Source of the DNA: Streptomyces sp. NBC_00775
GTDB lineage: Bacteria; Actinomycetota; Actinomycetes; Streptomycetales; Streptomycetaceae
DNA length: 64,000 nucleotides
Direction: 5' to 3'
Assembly: GCF_036347135.1 (NCBI RefSeq)
Contig: NZ_CP108938.1
Location: forward strand, 6,758,001 to 6,822,000
Shown here piece by piece: positions 48,922 through 56,371 of this stretch; within the stretch, counting starts at the first letter, position 1, and each line of letters opens with the position of its first letter. The position numbers were made by a program, and so were the translations under genes. The notes beneath the pieces were generated by a model that did not search any database, had not been told where the DNA came from, and saw nothing but the letters and a program-made list of their open reading frames with translations.

Positions 48922-49359
48922 ATGGAGACCAGGCAGAGCATCGAGTTCCGTACTTCGCTGTCGACCGCGCAGCACCGGCCGTCCCCGGAGTACAGCGCTC
49001 CACCACAGCCGGTCGCCGAGTGCGACCTGGTGACCGTTCCCGCACGGCAGGGGCTGGAGGCGGTCGACATCCTGCGCCGTGGCTCCTGCGACGCCGTCGG
49101 ACCCGTACTGCACGACGACGGCTGCGACACCCTCGGCTTCCTGGTGCCGCCCGGCACCGCCGACGCCTGGGACGTGCCCGGCAGCATCTGCACACAGACC
49201 AACGGCCGCGGCCTCAGCCTGGCCCCGGAACCCCCGGTCGAGGGCTCGGACTGGCTGCTGCCGCCCGGCGAGGCGGACCTCGCCACCGACCCGGCCGTAC
49301 TGCGGGCCGCGCTGGGCGAGGCGGCCCGGCTGATCGAGGCCGCCGACAACTGCCAGTGA
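48922..49359 (+). CDS. conserved small actinobacterial protein, function unknown
   Basis: 145 residues from ATG 48922, five bases after GGAGG. A TTG at 48910 with its own AGGAGGGG is an equally good start. The body has a PARQGLEAVDILRRG helix, a Cys-containing loop (GSCDAVGPVLHDDGCDTLG) and a WLLPPGEADL motif. No known domain recognised. Four Cys residues could bind metal. It lies upstream of the spermidine-synthase-like gene, with the operator triplet between. Confidence 0.6.
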   Translation: METRQSIEFRTSLSTAQHRPSPEYSAPPQPVAECDLVTVPARQGLEAVDILRRGSCDAVGPVLHDDGCDTLGFLVPPGTADAWDVPGSICTQTNGRGLSLAPEPPVEGSDWLLPPGEADLATDPAVLRAALGEAARLIEAADNCQ

Positions 49360-49396
49360 CGTCCAACCGCCAGTGACGTCGGCGGACTGCCGCTGG

Positions 49397-49454
49397 GCTG
49401 TCCGGACAGCGCCACTGAGCCGTCTGGACAGCGCTGCTGGGCTGTCTGGACAGC
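49397..49454. promoter_or_regulatory. three near-palindromic operators at exact 22-bp spacing
   Basis: GCTGTCCGGACAGC (49397-49410, perfect), GCCGTCTGGACAGC (49419-49432) and GCTGTCTGGACAGC (49441-49454) repeat every 22 bases, about two helical turns, and end 52 bases before the gene at 49507. A dimeric repressor or activator could bind side by side on one face of the helix. Confidence 0.75.
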
Positions 49455-49506
49455 ACGAGGCAGCCGCTGCTGCGCCGACCTGCCCGTACGCCCCGATAAT
49501 GGCGGG

Positions 49507-50427
49507 ATGGCAAGGGCGAGGAACAAACGGTCGGACGACAAGCGGTCGGACGACGGGCGTGAGGCGGGGCGGAGCGCCCGGCGCGGGCAGGCGTCCGCCG
49601 AGGCCGTCGTCGAGCCGGTCGACGGCGGGCTCGCCCAGCTGCTGCCCGACCGGGACCGGGCGCGCGCCTGGACCCTGCTGATCGACGGCGCCCCGCAGTC
49701 GCACGTCGACCTCGACGACCCCGCGTACCTGAGCTTCGAGTACCAGCGCCGCCTCGGCCATGTCATCGACCTCGTCGCCCCGCCCGGCAAACCCGTGCAC
49801 GCCGTGCACCTCGGCGGCGGCGCCCTCACCCTCGCCCGCTACACCGCCGCGACCCGCCCCCGCTCCACCCAGCAGGTCGTCGAACGTGACGCTGCCCTCG
49901 TCCAACTGGTCCGCCGCGAGCTGCCCTTGGACCCGAACGCACGCATCAGGGTGCGCTCCATGGACGCCCGCGAAGGTCTCGCCAAGGTGCCCGACGGCTG
50001 GGCGGACCTGGTGATCGCGGATGTGTTCAGCGGTGCGCGGACGCCGGCGCATCTGACGTCCGTCGAGTTCGTCACGGACGTACGCAGGGTGGTGAAGGCC
50101 TCGGGCGTCTACGCCGCGAACCTCGCCGACGGGCCTCCGCTCGCCCATCTCCGTGGCCAGATCGCCACCGTGGCGACCTCCTTCCCTGAACTCGCCCTGG
50201 TCGCCGACCCGACGGTGCTGCGCGGCAAACGCTTCGGGAACGCGGTCCTCGTGGCCTCCGGCCACCCGCTGCCGATCGCCGAACTGACCCGCCGCGCGGC
50301 CTCCGACCCGCACCCCGGACGCGTCGAACACGGCAAGGAACTCACCGACTTCACCGGAGGCGCGACACCGGTCACGGACGCGGCGGCGGTGGCGTCACCG
50401 GCGCCCCCGCCGTCGGTGTTCCGCTAG
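49507..50427 (+). CDS. spermidine-synthase-like SAM-dependent protein
   Basis: 306 residues from ATG 49507. A basic N-terminal tail (about 1-35) is followed by a Rossmann-like aminopropyl/methyltransferase fold: SFEYQRRLGHVIDL, HLGGGALTLARY (SAM-binding glycine loop), VVERDAALVQLVRRE and DLVIADVFSGARTPAHL. The key Asp of polyamine-binding spermidine synthases is not clearly present, so it may not make spermidine. Cytoplasmic. Expression is likely controlled by the three operators just upstream. Confidence 0.78.
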   Translation: MARARNKRSDDKRSDDGREAGRSARRGQASAEAVVEPVDGGLAQLLPDRDRARAWTLLIDGAPQSHVDLDDPAYLSFEYQRRLGHVIDLVAPPGKPVHAVHLGGGALTLARYTAATRPRSTQQVVERDAALVQLVRRELPLDPNARIRVRSMDAREGLAKVPDGWADLVIADVFSGARTPAHLTSVEFVTDVRRVVKASGVYAANLADGPPLAHLRGQIATVATSFPELALVADPTVLRGKRFGNAVLVASGHPLPIAELTRRAASDPHPGRVEHGKELTDFTGGATPVTDAAAVASPAPPPSVFR

Positions 50428-50429
50428 GT

Positions 50430-50453
50430 CCTGTCGGCCGGCCTGCCGACAGG
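50430..50453. terminator. hairpin terminator after spermidine-synthase-like gene
   Basis: CCTGTCGGC (50430-50438) and GCCGACAGG (50445-50453) form a perfect 9-bp stem with a 6-base loop four bases after the stop codon. No U-tract. Confidence 0.75.
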
Positions 50454-50460
50454 CGGACCT

Positions 50461-50500
50461 GCATGCCTGCATGCCTGCGTGCCTGCGTGCCTGCGTGCCT
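50461..50500 (+). repeat. five tandem 8-bp units
   Basis: GCATGCCT twice, then GCGTGCCT three times, filling 50461-50500 exactly. It lies between the terminator of 49507-50427 and the 3' end of the convergent secreted-protein gene. A likely slippage-variable minisatellite. Confidence 0.85.
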
Positions 50501-50549
50501 GTCGTTCCCGTACGCCGGCAGTTGTCATCAGTAGTCATCAGCAGAGCCG

Positions 50550-51077
50550 TCAGTAGTTGCCGATTTCCACGTGCGGCGGGCCGTCGTGCCAGGTGCAGAA
50601 CACCGACACCCGGTCCGCGCCGGAGGCGAACTCCACGCGGATCCACGTCTCCGTCTTCCACACCTGCATCGACCAGCCCGAGCCCGGTGTCGCGGACACC
50701 AGCGTCGCGGACGTCTTGCCGAGATCGAAGACCGCCCGGCCGCCGTCGGTGTCGTAACTCTTGATCTGGCCGGACGAGGTGGGGGAGGTGGAGCGGGAGG
50801 GGGAGGCGCTCTGGGTCGCCGACTTCGAGGGAGTGGAGGTCGGCTTTTTGGTCGTGGCGGGCGGCTTCGACGCGCTCTTGGACGGCTCGGCCCGCTGCGT
50901 CGAGGAGGCGAGCGGCTTCGACTCCTGCGTCGTCGCGTCGCCCGCCGTGATGGGCAGGGCCCGCGGCGGGTCGTACGCCGTCCCCGCCATCACCGTGTGG
51001 ACACCCCACCACGACAGCGTGACCGCCGCGCCCGTGGCGAGCGACCAAGCCAGTACGTGTACGAGTCCTCTGCGCAT
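50550..51077 (-). CDS. secreted or membrane-anchored protein with Ser/Thr/Lys-rich linker
   Basis: 175 residues from ATG 51077. One N-terminal helix (about 6-30, LVHVLAWSLATGAAVTLSWW) without a clear cleavage site, a Lys/Ser/Pro-rich linker (about 50-105) and a globular end (about 108-175: GRAVFDLGKTSATLVSATPG, VEFASGADRVSVFCTWHDGP). Unknown family; it resembles many Streptomyces surface proteins. It is divergent from the OmpR-type regulator at 51211 with 133 bases between. Confidence 0.65.
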   Translation of the reverse strand: MRRGLVHVLAWSLATGAAVTLSWWGVHTVMAGTAYDPPRALPITAGDATTQESKPLASSTQRAEPSKSASKPPATTKKPTSTPSKSATQSASPSRSTSPTSSGQIKSYDTDGGRAVFDLGKTSATLVSATPGSGWSMQVWKTETWIRVEFASGADRVSVFCTWHDGPPHVEIGNY

Positions 51078-51210
51078 CGCGGGCCATACTGCACCACCAG
51101 CCCCACGGGTGTCGCACTGCTGCGTCACAGTCGGAGTTGTCCACAGGTGCCGGAACCAGGTTGTCCACAGGCACCGGACGGCATCGCCCGGATGGCGTAC
51201 GGTGCCGCCC

Positions 51211-51915
51211 ATGGCAAGTGTGCTCGTGGTCGAGGACGACCAGTTCGTACGCTCAGCCCTCATCCGGCATCTGACCGATGCCGCGCACACCGTGCGCAGT
51301 GTCGGCACTGCCCTTGAGGCGCTGCGCGAGGTCGCCCATTTCTCCTTCGACGTCGTCATCCTGGACCTCGGACTGCCCGATCTGGACGGGTCCGAGGCGC
51401 TGAAGATGCTGCGCGGAATCACCGACGTCCCGGTGATCATCGCCACCGCGCGGGACGACGAGACGGAGATCGTGCGCCTGTTGAACGACGGCGCGGACGA
51501 CTACTTGACCAAGCCGTTCTCGGTCGAGCACCTGTCGGCGCGGATGGCGGCCGTGCTGCGTCGCTCCCGGGCAACCGCGGGCGAGGCGCCCCCGTCGACG
51601 GTGATCCGGGTCGGCGGGCTCGCCATCGACCCGCTGCGGCGCCAGGCCGAACTGGACGGCGTACGACTGGATCTCACGCGGCGTGAGTTCGACCTGCTCG
51701 CCTTCCTGGCCGGGCGGCCCGGTGTCGTCGTGGCGCGCAAGGAGCTGCTCGCCGAGGTGTGGCAGCAGGCATATGGGGACGATCAGACCATTGACGTCCA
51801 TCTGTCGTGGCTGCGGCGGAAGTTGGGTGAAACGGCGGCCCGGCCGCGCTATCTGCACACCCTGCGGGGCGTCGGCGTGAAGCTGGAGCCGCCGAGAGTG
51901 GAGCCGCCGCTATGA
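51211..51915 (+). CDS. OmpR-type response regulator
   Basis: 234 residues from ATG 51211. Receiver domain with Asp52 (VVILDLGLPDLDG), Lys in YLTKPFSVEHL and the Thr switch in VIIATARDD. C-terminal winged helix about 135-228 (LTRREFDLLAFLAGRPG, DVHLSWLRRKLGE, TLRGVGVKLE). The sensor kinase starts 42 bases after its stop, and the chitinase at 53559 follows, preceded by CTTAAG-type direct repeats. Chitin- or wall-related control is inference from position. Confidence 0.9.
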   Translation: MASVLVVEDDQFVRSALIRHLTDAAHTVRSVGTALEALREVAHFSFDVVILDLGLPDLDGSEALKMLRGITDVPVIIATARDDETEIVRLLNDGADDYLTKPFSVEHLSARMAAVLRRSRATAGEAPPSTVIRVGGLAIDPLRRQAELDGVRLDLTRREFDLLAFLAGRPGVVVARKELLAEVWQQAYGDDQTIDVHLSWLRRKLGETAARPRYLHTLRGVGVKLEPPRVEPPL

Positions 51916-51957
51916 GGTGGGCAGCGGTCGAGGGGCGGACGTCATGAGGTGGACGTC

Positions 51958-53337
51958 ATGAGGTGGGCACTGGTCAAGGTGTGCGTGGCGGTGACGACCA
52001 TGGTCGTGGTCGCCTTCGCGGTCCCGCTCGGGCTCGTCATCAAGGAGATGGCCAGGGACCGGGCGTTCTCGAACGCCGAGCGGGAGGCCGCCGCCGTCGC
52101 GCCCGCGCTCTCCATCACCACCGACCGGGACCAGCTGGAGCGGGTCGTCGCCTCCGCCGGCTCGGACGAGGGTATGGCCGTGCACATACCGGCGGGTGAC
52201 GGCGCCAAGGCCGTCGACATCGGGCGGCAGCGCGCCGCGGGCAAGGACATCGCGACCACCCGGAAACTGGGCCGGGCCTCCACCGCCGAGGTCCCCGGCG
52301 GCTCCGCCCTGCTCCAGCCCGTCGCGCTGAGCTCCGGCGAGATCGCGGTCGTCGAGGTGTACGTCCCCGAGTCCGAGGTCAGCAACGGCGTCGGCACGGC
52401 CTGGGCGGTACTCGCCGCGGTCGGCGTCGCGCTCATCATCGGCTCGGTCGCGGTCGCCGACCGGCTGGGCGTACGGATGGTGCAGCCCGCGCAGCGCCTG
52501 GTCGAGAGCGCGCATGACCTGGGGGAGGGGAAGCTGGGGGCCCGGGTGCCCGAGGAGGGTCCGATCGAACTGCGCCTGGCGGCGGTCGCGTTCAACTCCA
52601 TGGCCGACCAGGTCGTACAACTCCTCGCGAACGAGCGTGAGCTGGCCGCGGACCTGTCCCATCGCCTCCGTACGCCCCTGACCGTCCTGCGCCTCAACAC
52701 GGCCTCGCTCGGCGACGGACCGGCCGCCGAGCAGACCCGGGCCGCCGTCGCGCAACTGGAGCGCGAGGTCGACACGATCATCCGGACGGCCCGCGAGGCC
52801 AAGCCGCAGACCGCGGCGATAGGTGTCGGCGCCGGGTGCGACGCGTCCGAAGTCGTGCGCGAGCGGATGGACTTCTGGTCGGCGCTCGCGGAGGACGAGG
52901 GCCGCAAGGTGCGGGTGGCCGGCATCGACCGTCCGGTACGCATACCGGTCGCCCGCGCCGACCTGGTGGCCGCGCTCGACGCGCTGCTCGGCAATGTGTT
53001 CCGCCATACGCCCGAGGGCACGGCCTTCGCGGTCGATGTGCACAACGGCGGGGACGCGGTGATCGTGCTGGTGTCGGACGCGGGGCGGGGGATCGTGGAC
53101 CCGGAAGCGGCGATGGCGCGCGGGCGGGGTTCCGGCAGCGACGGGTCCACGGGCCTCGGGCTGGACATCGTGCGGCGGCTCGCGGAGTCGACGGGTGGGG
53201 ATGTGCGGATCGGCTCGTCCGTGCTGGGCGGCACGGAGGTCCGTATCTGGATCCAGCTGGACGGGCGGGAGCCTCTTCGGCGGGGGCACCGGGGGAGGAC
53301 GGTGCGGGGGCGCCGGCGCGGGGCGACTGTGGGCTGA
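51958..53337 (+). CDS. sensor histidine kinase of OmpR-type system
   Basis: 459 residues from ATG 51958; GTG 51949 is in frame. Helix 1 at about 6-24, an extracellular domain of about 120 residues, helix 2 at about 145-165, HAMP, then HisKA with His235 (ADLSHRLRTPLTVLRL) and the ATPase domain (DALLGNVFRHTPEG, VSDAGRGI, STGLGLDIVRRL). The leader repeats ATGAGGTGG three times within 50 bases (51912, 51944, 51958), so a short duplication has made competing start codons. Partner of the regulator 51211-51915. Signal unknown. Confidence 0.9.
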   Translation: MRWALVKVCVAVTTMVVVAFAVPLGLVIKEMARDRAFSNAEREAAAVAPALSITTDRDQLERVVASAGSDEGMAVHIPAGDGAKAVDIGRQRAAGKDIATTRKLGRASTAEVPGGSALLQPVALSSGEIAVVEVYVPESEVSNGVGTAWAVLAAVGVALIIGSVAVADRLGVRMVQPAQRLVESAHDLGEGKLGARVPEEGPIELRLAAVAFNSMADQVVQLLANERELAADLSHRLRTPLTVLRLNTASLGDGPAAEQTRAAVAQLEREVDTIIRTAREAKPQTAAIGVGAGCDASEVVRERMDFWSALAEDEGRKVRVAGIDRPVRIPVARADLVAALDALLGNVFRHTPEGTAFAVDVHNGGDAVIVLVSDAGRGIVDPEAAMARGRGSGSDGSTGLGLDIVRRLAESTGGDVRIGSSVLGGTEVRIWIQLDGREPLRRGHRGRTVRGRRRGATVG

Positions 53338-53377
53338 GGCCCGGTTGTCCGCTCCGCGGCGTCTCCAAGCGGCCGAA

Positions 53378-53428
53378 TTGGTCTCTACCTTTAACCGACC
53401 CCGATGCCTTCCTTAAGCGCACCCTAAG
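53378..53428. promoter_or_regulatory. chitinase promoter elements: degenerate dre and CTTAAG direct repeats
   Basis: TTGGTCTCTACCTT (53378-53391) matches 8 of 10 core positions of the DasR dre. CCTTAAG (53411-53417) and CCCTAAG (53422-53428) repeat at an 11-base step, as expected for an OmpR-family dimer. They lie 130-180 bases before the chitinase start. Confidence 0.5.
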
Positions 53429-53558
53429 ATCCTCAACCCCCGTCCGGATGAAGCGGTTTGCCCGATTCCGGATCGCTAGCGTGCTGCCGCACCCACCCCT
53501 GGGAATCCCCTGTGGAATCTCATGTGATCCCCCGTGAATCCGCGAAGGCAGGCACGCG

Positions 53559-55055
53559 ATGAGCAGCACGCACCGGCGCAGCAAGGTCAGTGGCAGGAAC
53601 AAGGCGATAGGCGGCGTCGTCGCCGCGGCCGTGGTCGGCGGTGGCGCCTTCCTGTTCACCGGCACCGCGCAGGCGGCCGGCGTCGGCGCGGCGTACACCA
53701 AGACCAGTGACTGGTCGACGGGTTACACCGCGCAATACGTCATCACGAACGACAGCGGCCAGGTGAAGGCGGACTGGACGCTGGAGTTCGACCTGCCGAC
53801 GGGCAGCAAGCTCAGCTCCCTCTGGAACGGCGAGTCCACGGTCAGCGGGCAGCACGTCACGGTGAAGCCGCCGTCCTGGGACAAGGACGGTCTGACGGCC
53901 GGCGAGTCCGTCACCGTCGGGTTCGTCGTGAACGGCACCGCGGATCCGACAGGTTGTCTCATCGACAGCGTCAAGTGCTCGGTGGACGACGGCGCGACGC
54001 CCGAGCCGAGCGGCCGCCCCACGGAGTCCGCGACCCCGACGGCCACGCCCACCGCGACCGCCACCGCGTCGCAGAGCGCGACCCCGACCGCCACGGCTAC
54101 CGCGACCGCCACGGCCACCGCGACCGCCTCCCCCTCCCAGAGCTCCGGCAGCGGCAGCACGACGACCGCCGGTTTCGCGCCCTACGTCGACACCTCCCTC
54201 TACCCGGCCTTCGACCTGGTCGCCAGCGCCACGGCCACCGGCGTGAAGGACTACAACCTGGCCTTCGTCACGGACGGCGGCAGCTGCACGCCCAAGTGGG
54301 GCGGTGTGACCGACCTCGCCACTGACGGGGTGGCGTCGCAGATCGGTGCGCTGCGGGCCAAGGGCGGCGACGTCCGGGTCTCGTTCGGCGGGGCCTCCGG
54401 TTCGGAGCTGGCGACGACCTGCTCCTCGGCGGACGCGCTGGCGACGGCGTACGGGAAGGTCGTGGACGCGTACAACCTCACGAAGGTCGACTTCGACGTG
54501 GAGGGCGGCGCGCTGCCGAACACCACCGCGAACACGAACCGCGCGAAGGCCATCGCCAAGCTTCAGCAGCAGCACCCGGACCTGGACGTGTCCTTCACCC
54601 TCCCGGTCATGCCGGAGGGCCTGACCCAGGACGGCGTGAACCTGCTGTCCAATGCCAAGTCGAACGGCGTGAACATCTCCACGGTCAACATCATGGCGAT
54701 GGACTACGGCGCCTCGTACAGCGGTGACATGGGCACCTACGCCGAGCAGGCCGCCACGGCCACGCAGGCGCAGGTCAAGAGCGTGCTCGGGCTGTCGGAC
54801 AGCGCGGCGTGGAAGGCCGTCGCCATCACCCCGATGATCGGCGTCAACGACGTCTCGTCCGAGATCTTCAAGGTCGACGACGCCTCGCAGCTCGTCACCT
54901 TCGCCCAGTCGAAGGGCCTCGGCTGGCTCTCCATGTGGTCCGCGACCCGCGACAAGCAGTGCTCGGGCGGCGCGAAGAACTACGCCGACGCGACGTGCAG
55001 CTCGATCGTCCAGGACGACTCCGCCTTCTCGAAGGCCTTCGGCGCCTACAAGTAG
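53559..55055 (+). CDS. secreted chitinase: CBM2 plus GH18
   Basis: 498 residues. Signal peptide (about 1-40, ending GTAQA). CBM2 carbohydrate-binding module about 41-135 with conserved Trp residues (VKADWTLEFDLP, SSLWNGES, PPSWDKDG). A Thr/Ala/Pro-rich linker of simple repeats follows (about 145-200). The GH18 catalytic domain (about 205-498) carries VRVSFGGASGSEL and VDFDVEGG, the DxDxE motif whose last Glu is the proton donor. It cleaves beta-1,4-linked GlcNAc chains outside the cell. The two-component pair just upstream and the DasR-like site suggest it is induced by chitin oligomers. Confidence 0.88.
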   Translation: MSSTHRRSKVSGRNKAIGGVVAAAVVGGGAFLFTGTAQAAGVGAAYTKTSDWSTGYTAQYVITNDSGQVKADWTLEFDLPTGSKLSSLWNGESTVSGQHVTVKPPSWDKDGLTAGESVTVGFVVNGTADPTGCLIDSVKCSVDDGATPEPSGRPTESATPTATPTATATASQSATPTATATATATATATASPSQSSGSGSTTTAGFAPYVDTSLYPAFDLVASATATGVKDYNLAFVTDGGSCTPKWGGVTDLATDGVASQIGALRAKGGDVRVSFGGASGSELATTCSSADALATAYGKVVDAYNLTKVDFDVEGGALPNTTANTNRAKAIAKLQQQHPDLDVSFTLPVMPEGLTQDGVNLLSNAKSNGVNISTVNIMAMDYGASYSGDMGTYAEQAATATQAQVKSVLGLSDSAAWKAVAITPMIGVNDVSSEIFKVDDASQLVTFAQSKGLGWLSMWSATRDKQCSGGAKNYADATCSSIVQDDSAFSKAFGAYK

Positions 55056-55140
55056 TCCTTGTAGGACTTCGCCAGCCAGCGCCTACACGTAGGACCTTGC
55101 CAGTCGGCGCCTACGCGTAGGCGGTTCCACCACGGGGGAA

Positions 55141-55180
55141 GGCGCCCCGGCCGGAAATCCCCCCACCCGGCCGGGGCGCC
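55141..55180. terminator. terminator after chitinase
   Basis: GGCGCCCCGGCCGG (55141-55154) and CCGGCCGGGGCGCC (55167-55180) form a perfect 14-bp stem with a 12-base loop. Confidence 0.85.
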
Positions 55181-55181
55181 G

Positions 55182-55218
55182 ATTTACGATTGCCGAATTT
55201 CCCATTTACGATTGCCGA
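55182..55218 (+). repeat. 15-bp direct repeat, 22-bp period
   Basis: ATTTACGATTGCCGA at 55182-55196 and 55204-55218, right after the chitinase terminator. AT-rich for this genome. The region up to 55345 holds no supported gene. Confidence 0.75.
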
Positions 55219-55351
55219 TTTCCTTGGAACTCATGCGTTCTCGTCCTGGAAGCGTTCTTCGACGGTCTCGACCAGAGCGTCGATCAGACCGTCGGGCGAG
55301 GGGCTAGGAGAATCACCCAAACCGTTGTCGCCGGACAGCGTTTGATGGCGC

Positions 55352-55645
55352 ACTCGGACCAACGAGGCAGCAGTTCGACGAGAAGCCGCCGTGGAGAGCG
55401 CGATGGGTGTCGGCCCCGTCGAGGAACGTATCCGCACCGCACTGGAACTCCTCGTCGAACCGGACCGCTCCGACCCCGGCCGCAAGGGCTGCCTCGCCGT
55501 CAACGCGGCCACAGAGCTGGCGAGTTCAGATGCCGAGGTGGCGGAGGCGGCCGTGTTCTGGACCGCACGGGCCCTCTGCCGTGTGCCCCCGCGTGCCCAC
55601 TTTCTGCCGCCCGGCGAACGGCGCCCGCCACGCCGAATTCCTTGA
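55352..55645 (+). pseudogene. TetR-family regulator remnant
   Basis: The frame reads NEAAVRREAAVESA before ATG 55403, then ERIRTALELLVEP and GCLAVNAATELASSDAEVAE, which is the C-terminal effector-domain pattern of TetR regulators. The DNA-binding N-terminus is missing, and after about 55555 the sequence loses family resemblance. Probably a deleted relic of an older regulator of the region now served by the XRE-cupin gene. Confidence 0.5.
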
Positions 55646-55658
55646 CCGAGCCGCCAGT

Positions 55659-56258
55659 TCAGGCCGGGTGCTGCGGGTCGTGAGACGGGCTCGCGCGGAC
55701 GACGGCCTGGTCGCCTCGCGGTCCGAAGAGGTGGAGGATCTCTACGGCGCTGGTGTTCGCCGGGCCGAACCAGTGCGGTTCCCTCGTGTCGAACTCGGCC
55801 ACTTCGCCGGGGTGGAGCGTGCAGTCGCGTTCGCCGAGGATGAGGCGTAGTTCGCCGGCGAGGACGTAGAGCCACTCGTAGCCGTCGTGGGTTACCAGCT
55901 TCGGCTCGCGGGGGGCCAGTACCTGTTTGAAGACCTGCACCCGACCCGGGTACTGGGTCAGGGGTACGAGGACGCTGCCGTGGCTTTTGCGCAGGGGCTT
56001 GAGATGGACGCGGGGGTCACCGCTGGCCGGGGCGGCGACCAGTTGGTCGAGTGCGATGTGGTGGACGCGTGCGAGGGGGATGAGCAGGTCCAGGGTCGGG
56101 CGCCGTTTGCCCGACTCAAGGCGCGACAGGGTGCTCACCGACAGCCCGGTCGTGGCCGCGAGCGCTTCCAGGGTGAGTCCACGGTCGCGGCGCAGCATGC
56201 GCAGCCGGGGGCCGATGGCGTCGATGATCTGTTCCAGTTCTGCGTTCACGGAGTCCAC
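55659..56258 (-). CDS. XRE-family regulator with C-terminal cupin domain
   Basis: 199 residues from GTG 56258; GTG 56249 also possible. HTH at about 15-70 (LRMLRRDRGLTLEALAATTG, VSTLSRLESGKRRPTLDLL). Cupin at about 85-190 with two motifs around HDGYEWLYVLAGELRLILG and HPGEVAEFDTREPHWFGPA. This HTH-cupin class senses small polar molecules and usually represses a neighbouring transporter or catabolic gene. It diverges from the DHA2 exporter with a TTTGC/GCAAA palindrome between, so it is probably its regulator. Confidence 0.87.
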   Translation of the reverse strand: MDSVNAELEQIIDAIGPRLRMLRRDRGLTLEALAATTGLSVSTLSRLESGKRRPTLDLLIPLARVHHIALDQLVAAPASGDPRVHLKPLRKSHGSVLVPLTQYPGRVQVFKQVLAPREPKLVTHDGYEWLYVLAGELRLILGERDCTLHPGEVAEFDTREPHWFGPANTSAVEILHLFGPRGDQAVVRASPSHDPQHPA

Positions 56259-56267
56259 AGGGTCCAG

Positions 56268-56284
56268 TTTGCAGCCTTCGCAAA
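56268..56284. promoter_or_regulatory. TTTGC-N7-GCAAA inverted repeat between XRE and MFS genes
   Basis: Arms TTTGC (56268-56272) and GCAAA (56280-56284) separated by AGCCTTC. It lies ten bases before the regulator start and about 90 bases before the exporter start. A candidate site for the XRE-cupin protein. A 3 x 8-base GGCGCTCA repeat follows at about 56326-56350. Confidence 0.55.
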
Positions 56285-56371
56285 TTTGGTGGGCGGCGGT
56301 CGTCGTCCGGGCCGAGCCTGGCGGGGCAGGCGCTCAGGCGCTCAGGCGCTTCCGGACGTGAGAGGTAGACC

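Noticed and set aside
49397..49454. LexA/SOS boxes
   Set aside because: Actinobacterial LexA sites are GAAC-N4-GTTC; these are GCTGTC-N2-GACAGC.
55231..55398. A complementary-strand frame ending DALVETVEERFQDENA
   Set aside because: The last residues look protein-like, but no start, no family and no length. It could be a second relic, not supportable as a gene.
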